Source: an uncultured Polaromonas sp.
GTDB taxonomy: Bacteria; Pseudomonadota; Gammaproteobacteria; Burkholderiales; Burkholderiaceae
Reading direction: 5' to 3'
Length of the DNA stretch: 10,640 nucleotides
NCBI GenBank assembly: GCA_946479075.1
Contig: CAMLDT010000121.1
Coordinates: 1 to 10,640 of the forward strand
Part shown: positions 1 through 5,800 of the stretch, piece after piece
How the letters are laid out: every line of letters starts with the position of its first letter
Position numbering within the stretch: the first letter of the stretch is position 1
Position numbers and translations under genes: made by a program
Notes under the pieces: model-generated
The model's database searches: none
What the model saw: only the letters and a program-made list of their open reading frames with translations
Told to the model about the DNA's origin: nothing

Positions 1-201
1 ATCGTCACGATGCATGGCCGACGACAGGGTGCCGGCCTCCTCCGTCAGGCCCAGGTCGGTGCGCAGGCGCTCGGCCAGCCAGACCCCGCCTGATGCAACG
101 CCCACCAGACGTGGTTTTCTGCCGGGACCCGCCAGCCATTGCTGCATGGCACGCAGCACCTCGCGGTACAGGCCCTCGGCGTCCAGCGTCAGGCTGCTCA
201 T
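1..201 (-). CDS. pyrR: PyrR, bifunctional uracil phosphoribosyltransferase / pyr operon regulator (5' part only)
   Basis: Only the first 67 codons are in the window; the reading frame is open to the left edge. Members of this family convert uracil and PRPP to UMP, and in some bacteria they also bind pyr mRNA to control pyrimidine synthesis genes. The visible part carries the N-terminal core of the type I phosphoribosyltransferase fold: RLVGVASGGVWLAERL at residues 31-46, a loop and strand typical of PyrR, and SAMHRDD at 61-67, matching the (L/M)(Y/H)RDD segment of PyrR. The PRPP-binding loop lies outside. The start is ATG at 201. The frame is open for about 24 codons upstream but contains no other ATG, GTG, TTG or CTG. 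The start has only a weak Shine-Dalgarno match, and its ATG overlaps the TGA of a 22-codon frame. It is the last visible gene of a yqgE-ruvX-pyrR operon; pyrB and pyrC commonly follow in related genomes (recall, not seen). Confidence 0.88.
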   Translation of the reverse strand, partial: MSSLTLDAEGLYREVLRAMQQWLAGPGRKPRLVGVASGGVWLAERLRTDLGLTEEAGTLSSAMHRDD

Positions 202-266
202 GCCAGGCCCTGCCCGGGGTTGCGCGCACCCTGGTGCAACGCGTGAGGCTGCCGCATACTGCTCAT
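198..266 (-). CDS. Possible 22-codon small ORF translationally coupled to ruvX and pyrR
   Basis: This frame begins with ATG at 266, which overlaps the ruvX stop as ATGA, and ends with TGA at 198-200, which overlaps the pyrR ATG as ATGA. The peptide starts MSSMRQPHAL and is basic and Gln/Pro/Gly-rich, with no signal peptide or membrane segment; I recognise no family. The support for translation is positional. A strong AAGGAG sits exactly 6 nt before its ATG, while pyrR itself has only a weak match. It may be a real microprotein, a leader frame delivering ribosomes to pyrR, or a by-product of a small insertion between an older pyrR ribosome-binding site and pyrR. Function is unknown. Conservation in relatives would decide. 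Confidence 0.35.
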   Translation of the reverse strand: MSSMRQPHALHQGARNPGQGLA

Positions 267-679
267 GGAAGACTCCTTAAAAACTGCTGGAGGATTATGC
301 AGGCAGACGCGGCATCGGCATCCGCCGCGCCCTGCGCCAGGGCTTCCGTGGTGCTGTAACGCTCATCCACCTCGAAAACCTGCAGCCGGAAACGGCCGCG
401 CAGCTGGCGGGCAAACTTCAGGGCACGGCCGGTGTTTTCATGGCTGGCGCCGTCTGGGTGATACGGGATGCCCACAACCAGCGCGTCGGGCTGCCATTCC
501 TGAATCGTCAGGGCAATCGCCTGGAAACGGGAATCGCCTTCAGCGGCGATGCTGCCGCGCGGTGTGGCCGTGCGTGTCAGCCGGTTCCCGGTGGCCACCC
601 CGGTGCGTTTGAGGCCGAAATCGAAAGCGACGAATGTTTGCAGAGGGGCGGCCGTGACAGGCGGGGCCTGTGCCATCAT
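263..679 (-). CDS. ruvX: RuvX/YqgF, putative pre-16S rRNA nuclease / Holliday junction resolvase-like protein
   Basis: The product has 138 residues, the usual size for YqgF. The RNase H-like fold is recognisable in order: FVAFDFGLKRTGVATG at residues 16-31 with acidic D20, the strand LVVGIP at 67-72, VFEVDERYSTTEA at 101-113 carrying the conserved DER-ST signature, and DADAASACIILQQFL near the C terminus with D122. In E. coli the family is implicated in maturing the 5' end of 16S rRNA; a resolvase role was proposed from the fold. It acts in the cytoplasm. The start at 679 overlaps the yqgE TGA by ATGA, so the two are probably translationally coupled. A GGAGG lies 10 nt upstream, somewhat far. 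A second ATG directly follows, so the true start could be one codon later. Its stop overlaps the ATG of the 22-codon frame. Confidence 0.93.
   Translation of the reverse strand: MMAQAPPVTAAPLQTFVAFDFGLKRTGVATGNRLTRTATPRGSIAAEGDSRFQAIALTIQEWQPDALVVGIPYHPDGASHENTGRALKFARQLRGRFRLQVFEVDERYSTTEALAQGAADADAASACIILQQFLRSLP
267..278 (-). promoter_or_regulatory. Strong ribosome-binding site inside the end of ruvX
   Basis: Read on the minus strand, AAGGAG (278-273) is followed by a 6-nt spacer and ATG at 266. It lies within the last codons of ruvX. It is the best Shine-Dalgarno match seen in this operon, and it serves the 22-codon frame rather than pyrR, whose ATG is 65 nt further on in another frame. 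Confidence 0.6.
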
Positions 680-1263
680 GCGTGGCCAGCCTCCGGCGAC
701 AGCATCCAGCTTTCCAGGCCCAGCAAGCGCAAAGCCTTGTCGTACCGCTGCTCGACCGGCGTGTCAAAGATCAGCGACAAATCCGCTTCAACGGTCAGCC
801 AGCTGTTTTCAGAAATTTCAGACTCCAGCTGCCCTTCTCCCCAGGACGAATACCCGAGCGAAACGAAGACCTTGCGCGGTCCGGCGCCGGTGGACAGCGC
901 TTCCAGCACGTCTCTGGACGTTGTCATCTCCAGCCCGCCCGGAATCGTCATGGTCGATGCATAGACCGCCTCGCTGCCGGCCAGCATGCACTCATGCAGC
1001 ACAAAGCCCCGCTCGGTCTGGACCGGGCCACCCTGGAAAACAGGAGACTCCGTCAGGTCGTCACGCCGCAGGGGCAGGGCGACCTTGTCGAACAGGCTTT
1101 TCAGGTTGATGTCGCTCGGCTTGTTGATCACGAGTCCCAGTGCGCCCCGGTCGCTGTGTTCACACATGTACACCACACTTCGGGCAAAAGCCTCATCGTC
1201 CAGACCGGGCATGGCGATCAGGAAGTGATGGGTGAGGTTGATCGGTGCAGAATCCATGGGCAT
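676..1263 (-). CDS. yqgE: YqgE, UPF0301/AlgH family protein
   Basis: The 195-residue product matches the DUF179/UPF0301 family over its whole length. LTHHFLIAMPGL at residues 10-21 is followed by FARSVVYMCEHSDRGALGLVINKP (26-49), FQGGPV (76-81) with RGFVLH (85-90), and GYSSWGEGQLESEI (137-150) before NSWLTVEAD. The biochemical role is not established; the AlgH name comes from a link to alginate regulation in Pseudomonas. It is very often found next to ruvX, as here. The start is bounded: TAA occurs four codons upstream, leaving only ATG at 1263 or ATG at 1257. Neither has a Shine-Dalgarno sequence. A TAAAAT hexamer at 1275-1270 is placed so that transcription could begin at the ATG itself. 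It is the first gene of the minus-strand operon and is divergent from the photolyase gene. Confidence 0.93.
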   Translation of the reverse strand: MPMDSAPINLTHHFLIAMPGLDDEAFARSVVYMCEHSDRGALGLVINKPSDINLKSLFDKVALPLRRDDLTESPVFQGGPVQTERGFVLHECMLAGSEAVYASTMTIPGGLEMTTSRDVLEALSTGAGPRKVFVSLGYSSWGEGQLESEISENSWLTVEADLSLIFDTPVEQRYDKALRLLGLESWMLSPEAGHA

Positions 1264-1310
1264 GCGCTGATTTTACGCGCAGGGCGCCGGCGCTTGCGGA
1301 ATAACCCCGC
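1264..1310 (-). promoter_or_regulatory. Candidate yqgE promoter with a palindrome in the spacer
   Basis: On the minus strand TAAAAT (1275-1270) resembles a sigma-70 -10 box and ends 6 nt before the yqgE ATG at 1263, so +1 could fall on the A of ATG. No good -35 hexamer is seen at 16-18 bp. The perfect palindrome GCGCCGGCGC (1284-1293) lies just upstream and could be an operator, although GC palindromes are frequent in this base composition. This is inference from spacing only. Confidence 0.25.
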
Positions 1311-1347
1311 CTGCGGCCATCACCCGCCATGACAAATTTTTCCACCC

Positions 1348-2826
1348 ATGAACAAGCAATACGACCGGGGTTTGATGTGGTTCCGCCGGGACTTGCGCGG
1401 CCAGGACAACGCGGCCCTGTACCACGCCCTCAAGACATGCCGCCAGGTTTTTTGCGTCTTCGTGTTCGACCGCGACATTCTCGACAGCTTGCCCCGCGCC
1501 GACCGCCGGGTCGAATTCATCCGCGAATCGCTGCTTGACCTGGATCGCCAGTTGCGCCAGCTCGCAGACCGCCATGGCGTCAGCGGTGCGGGTCTCATCA
1601 CGCTTCATGGCCGGGCCGCCGAAGCCATTGCACAACTGGCTTCCAGCCTGGCGGTCAACGCGGTTTTTGCGAACCATGACGACGAACCGCAGTCACTTTT
1701 GAGGGACCAGCAGGCGGCGTCGGCCCTCGCGCAATCGGACACCGCCTTTCACACCTTCAAGGACCATGTGATTTTCGAACGGCAGGAAATCCTGACGCAG
1801 GCCGGGCGCCCCTACAGCGTCTTTACCCCGTACAAGAACGCCTGGCTGAAAAAAGTGGACGCCTTCTACCTGCGGGCCTACCCTGTGGACACACATGCTG
1901 CAGCGCTGGCGCCCTTGCCTGCGCCCCTGCGCGCACCCGTTCCGGAACTGGCCGCCTTGGGGTTTGAAGCCACCAATCTTGCCGCGCTGAAAATGCCCGT
2001 CGGCAGCTCAGGCGGCAGGCAGTTGTTCGATGAGTTCGTGGCACGCATGGACCAATACCACGTGACACGCGACTTTCCGGCGGTCAAGGGCCCGAGTTAC
2101 CTGGGCGTGCACCTGCGCTTTGGCACGGTGTCCATCCGGGAACTGGCTGCCACGGCCCTGCGCATGCAGCAAGGAGGCAGTGAAGGCGCCCGGATCTGGC
2201 TCAGCGAACTCGTGTGGCGTGATTTTTATGCGCAGATCCTCAGCAACTTCCCGCATGTGGCCACCGCGTCCTTCAAGCCCGAATACGACGCCATCCAGTG
2301 GGAGCAGGGGGACGCTGCCCGCACGCTCTTTCACGCCTGGTGTGCGGGCCAAACCGGTTACCCGCTGGTCGATGCGGCGATGGCACAGATCAAGCAGACA
2401 GGTTATATGCACAACCGGCTGCGCATGGTGACTGCGTGTTTTCTGGTGAAGGACCTGGGCATCGACTGGCGCTGGGGCGAAGCCTATTTCGCCACACATC
2501 TCAATGACTTTGACCTGTCTGCCAACAACGGCGGCTGGCAATGGGCTTCAAGCAGCGGATGCGATGCCCAGCCCTACTTCCGGATATTCAACCCGGTCAC
2601 CCAGAGTGAAAAGTTCGACGCCGGAGGCAAGTTCATCCGCAGGTATTTGCCGCAACTGGCGGGGCTCACCGGGACCGCTTTGCACAGCCCGTGGCTCGCA
2701 ACGCCTGTCGAACTGTCCGCAGCCGGCATCGAACTCGGGAAGGACTATCCGCTTCCGGTGGTCAAACACGAGGAAGCGAGGGCGCTGACCCTGCTGCGTT
2801 ATGCCCCTGTCAAAAAGGCCGCCTGA
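1348..2826 (+). CDS. phrB: Deoxyribodipyrimidine photolyase (class I CPD photolyase)
   Basis: This flavoenzyme uses blue light to split cyclobutane pyrimidine dimers in DNA. The 492-residue product has the N-terminal Rossmann antenna domain (LMWFRRDLRGQDNAALYHAL, residues 9-28; NHDDEP at 109-114, where E113 fits the folate-contacting Glu of E. coli PhrB). It then has the C-terminal FAD-binding helical domain: ELVWRDFY at 287-294, GQTGYPLVDAAM at 334-345, TGYMHNRLRM at 351-360, NNGGWQWASSSG at 393-404 and PYFRIFNP at 409-416. By alignment from memory to E. coli PhrB, the electron-transfer Trp triad is W318, W374 and W397, and substrate contacts E287 and W290 are present, so the enzyme looks active. 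The start is ATG 1348; an in-frame TGA lies six codons upstream. No Shine-Dalgarno sequence is evident. M10 is a less likely alternative because it would cut the first strand. The NNGGWQW segment, rather than a cryptochrome pattern, favours true photolyase. Confidence 0.96.
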   Translation: MNKQYDRGLMWFRRDLRGQDNAALYHALKTCRQVFCVFVFDRDILDSLPRADRRVEFIRESLLDLDRQLRQLADRHGVSGAGLITLHGRAAEAIAQLASSLAVNAVFANHDDEPQSLLRDQQAASALAQSDTAFHTFKDHVIFERQEILTQAGRPYSVFTPYKNAWLKKVDAFYLRAYPVDTHAAALAPLPAPLRAPVPELAALGFEATNLAALKMPVGSSGGRQLFDEFVARMDQYHVTRDFPAVKGPSYLGVHLRFGTVSIRELAATALRMQQGGSEGARIWLSELVWRDFYAQILSNFPHVATASFKPEYDAIQWEQGDAARTLFHAWCAGQTGYPLVDAAMAQIKQTGYMHNRLRMVTACFLVKDLGIDWRWGEAYFATHLNDFDLSANNGGWQWASSSGCDAQPYFRIFNPVTQSEKFDAGGKFIRRYLPQLAGLTGTALHSPWLATPVELSAAGIELGKDYPLPVVKHEEARALTLLRYAPVKKAA

Positions 2827-2833
2827 AATTCAC

Positions 2834-2889
2834 GCTATGTTTTTTATAGCTGTATGCGCTTGCTGCGTAAGGGCTGGAGGCCGATTTTT
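2834..2889 (+). repeat. Two-hairpin intergenic repeat, Comamonadaceae type, in a convergent gap
   Basis: The element nearly fills the 65-bp gap between the convergent phrB and pilL stops. GCTAT (2834-2838) pairs with ATAGC (2846-2850) around a T-rich loop. GCGCTT (2856-2861) pairs with AAGGGC (2869-2874) with one G-G mismatch. The tail is GGAGGCCGATTTTT (2876-2889). From memory, intergenic elements with a TATAGCTG-TTGCGCTT-AAGCGCT-GAGGCC-TTTT layout are abundant in Acidovorax, Polaromonas and Rhodoferax genomes; I could not confirm this here. It may also help end transcription of one or both genes, but the T-run is 10 nt from the second stem, so it is not a standard Rho-independent terminator. 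Confidence 0.6.
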
Positions 2890-2891
2890 CT

Positions 2892-5800
2892 TCAAGCCGC
2901 CAGCTCAGCGTTGCAGTAGTGACGAATCAGGCTGAGCAGTTCGTCTTCGGCGTAGGGCTTGCCAAGGTAGTGATCGACGCCGAGCTCCTTGGCATGTTCG
3001 CGGTGCTTCTCGGCGATCCGCGACGTGATCATGATGATGGGCAAGCTGCTCAGGCGCACGTCGCCGCGGATGTTGCGTGCCAGGTCGAAGCCGTCCATGC
3101 GCGGCATCTCGATGTCCGACAGCACCACGGTAGGCATTTCTTCCTGCAAGCGCTCAAGCGCCTGCAGGCCGTCTGCGGCCATGGCAACGCGGTAGCCCTC
3201 GCGTTGCAGCAGGCGCTGGGTCACGCGCCGCACGGTGATGGAATCGTCCACCACGAGAACAAGCGGAATCTGCGGCGCCACCGGCATCGCCGGGGCCACA
3301 ACCACGCTGGCGCCTTCTGACGGGCTGCCCGCCGGCTGCTCCAGCATGTGCGGCTCGGCGCTGTCGGAACTCCAGCCGCGCGCCTGCTGCCCATACACTG
3401 TAGCGAGCGCCACCGGGTTGTAGATCAGCACCACCGCGCCCGAGGCCAGCACCGACATGCCCGCCAGACCCGGCAGCCGCGACAGCTGGGGGCCCAGATT
3501 CTTCACCACCACCTCCTGGTTGCCCAGCACCTCATCAACGTGCAAGGCGATGCGCTGCGCGGCGCTCCGGAAAATCACCACGGGTGCGGTTTTGCCCTGA
3601 GGCTCGTTGCTGCGGCGCGAGGCCTGCAGCAGTGCACCTGACCAGAAGAAGGGCACACTCTCGCCGGCCACATCCAGCACACCGCTGTTGTAGGCCTGCT
3701 GCAGATCCCTGGCGGAAATCCGGCGGACGGTCTCCACCACGTTGGCGGGCACGCCCACCGAGGAGCCGCCCGCGCGCAGCATGACCACCTGCGTCACCGC
3801 TGTGGTCAGTGGCAGCACCAGCTTGAAGTTGGTGCCCTGGCCCGCCACGGTGGTGGTCTCGATCCTGCCACCCAGCGCATTGACTTCGGAGCGCACGACG
3901 TCCATGCCAATGCCGCGGCCGGCCAGTTCCGTGACCTGCGAAGCCGTGGAAAACCCGGGCATGAATATCAGGTTGGCAGCTTCATCGTCGCCGATTTGCT
4001 GGCCCGCTGCGATCAGACCGGAGGCCGCGGCCTTCTCGCGAATACGTTGCAGGTTCAAGCCCGCCCCGTCATCGCGGAACTCCACGGATACGTCGTTGCC
4101 CGACTGCTGAACGCTCACGGTGATGAGCCCACTGGCGTCCTTGCCGGCGCCCGTGCGGGCTTCGGGGTCTTCGATGCCATGCGCCACGCAATTGCGAAGC
4201 AGATGCTCAAACGCCGGTGTCATGCGGTCGAGCATGCCACGGTCCATCTCAATGGTGCCGCCCTGCAGATCCAGCCGCACCTGCTTGCCGGTTTCTTTGG
4301 ATGCCTGCCGCACCACCCGGTAGAGGCGCTCCGAAATGCCCTCAAACTCCACCATGCGGGTGCGCAGCAAGTCGCGCTGCAGCTCGCGGGTCTGGCGAGC
4401 CTGCGCGATCAGGTCGTCCTCGGTTGCTTCCACCGTGCGCTGCAAGGTGCGCTGAACGGTTGCCACGTCGTTGACGGACTCCGCCATCATGCGTGTGAGT
4501 TCCTGAACACGGGTAAACCGGTCGAACTCCAGCGGATCAAATCCGAGCTGCGCTTCCTTGGCCTGTTGCAGACGGGACTGCATCTGTGTTTCCGAATGCA
4601 GTTCAACGTCCCGCAACTGCGAGCGCAGGCGGTTCAGGTTGCCGCTGAGGTCGTTGAGCGAGCCACGCAACTGGTTCAGTTCAGCTTCAAGGCGCGAGCG
4701 TGTAATCATCACTTCACCGGCCTGGTTGACCATGCGGTCAAGCAACTGCGAACGCACACGGATAGACCCCGACGCCGACGGACGCAAAGGTTGCAACGCG
4801 GTCGCCTGCGCCATCGACATGGCCACCTTGCGCCCCGCCGCGGGCACCACGGCCGACCCGTTCGTGCCGGCCATTTCTTCCTGCGCGGCGCCAACATCCT
4901 GCGCCGACAACGGCTGCAGCGATTCAGGGGTGTCTGCGGCGCCGGCGTGCCGCAAGGCCTCGAAGTTCGCCTGCATGCTGTCAAAGGTCGCCAGCAGGGA
5001 ATCGAAGTCCTGCGAGGCGGCAGCATCCGAGCCCATGTGTTCAATATCGGACTCGATGCGGTGGGCCATTTCCCCCAGGCGCATGGCTCCGGCCAACCTG
5101 GCACTGCCCTTGAGCGTATGCAAGGCCCGCAACACCTCATTGCGCGCGCCCAAATTGTCTGGCCGCGCCGACCACTGCCGCAGCGCAGCAGCCAACTGCG
5201 GCATCAGTTCGGCGCCTTCTTCTTCAAAAATCGGAAACAGGTCGGGGTCGATCGCGTCCACCGCATCGAATTCATCGTCGATGTCCTCGGTAAAAGCAGA
5301 CGAGGAAGACGCACCCGTCGCTCCGGAAGCAGGTACCGCAACCTCAGTCTCAGCCTCAGCCGCCAGAACGGTGGGCGTCGCGCTTTCCACGGGTGCCGTT
5401 TCTTCCGCGCTTGGGGAGACCCGCACCGGCGGACTCGTTACCGCACTGATGATGAATTTAGCGGGGGCCGCCGCGACCGCAGACGGTGATGTCGCGGCAG
5501 CAGCAGGGTCCGGTGCATCTCCGCTTTCGGCAGAGGCCAGGCCGGCAGGTTCCGAGGCACGTTCCGAAAAATCGATGTCACGCAAAGCCTGCAGGATCTT
5601 GGGGTCCGGCTGCTTGAGAAAGCCGGCTGCAAACTGGTGCAACAGGCGCCGGATATCTTCAGCCGCATCGATAAACAACTGGCCATTTCTGAACCCGCCA
5701 TCTCCGGGTTGAACCTGCGATTGCTGCAGGGCATGCTCAAGTGCGCGAGCCATTTCGGAGAGGGCATCAAACCCGACCGTTGATGAGCTCCCCGCCAGCG

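Noticed and set aside
5..229. Minus-strand 74-codon frame overlapping the pyrR start
   Set aside because: It is in a different frame from pyrR, which has recognisable family motifs; Arg/Gly/His-rich shadow.
1296..1310. GCGG...CCGC inverted repeat in the yqgE-phrB gap
   Set aside because: Four-base arms in GC-rich sequence are not distinguishable from chance.
670..1332. Plus-strand frame of 220 codons opposite yqgE
   Set aside because: Entirely antisense to yqgE, which matches its family over the full length; no family resemblance on this strand.
2834..2889. Classical Rho-independent terminator for phrB or pilL
   Set aside because: On the plus strand the T-run lies about 10 nt after the second stem, and on the minus strand no T-run follows a stem. 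It is better described as a repeat element with possible termination activity.
3996..5489. Long plus-strand open frame (497 codons) opposite pilL
   Set aside because: It is antisense to a strongly supported kinase coding region. Its Arg/His/Gln-rich composition is typical of a shadow frame in GC-rich DNA, and it shows no recognisable domain.
4558..5712. Plus-strand frame of 384 codons opposite pilL
   Set aside because: Ser/Ala/Arg-rich antisense shadow overlapping both the real gene and another shadow frame; no motif or ribosome-binding site.
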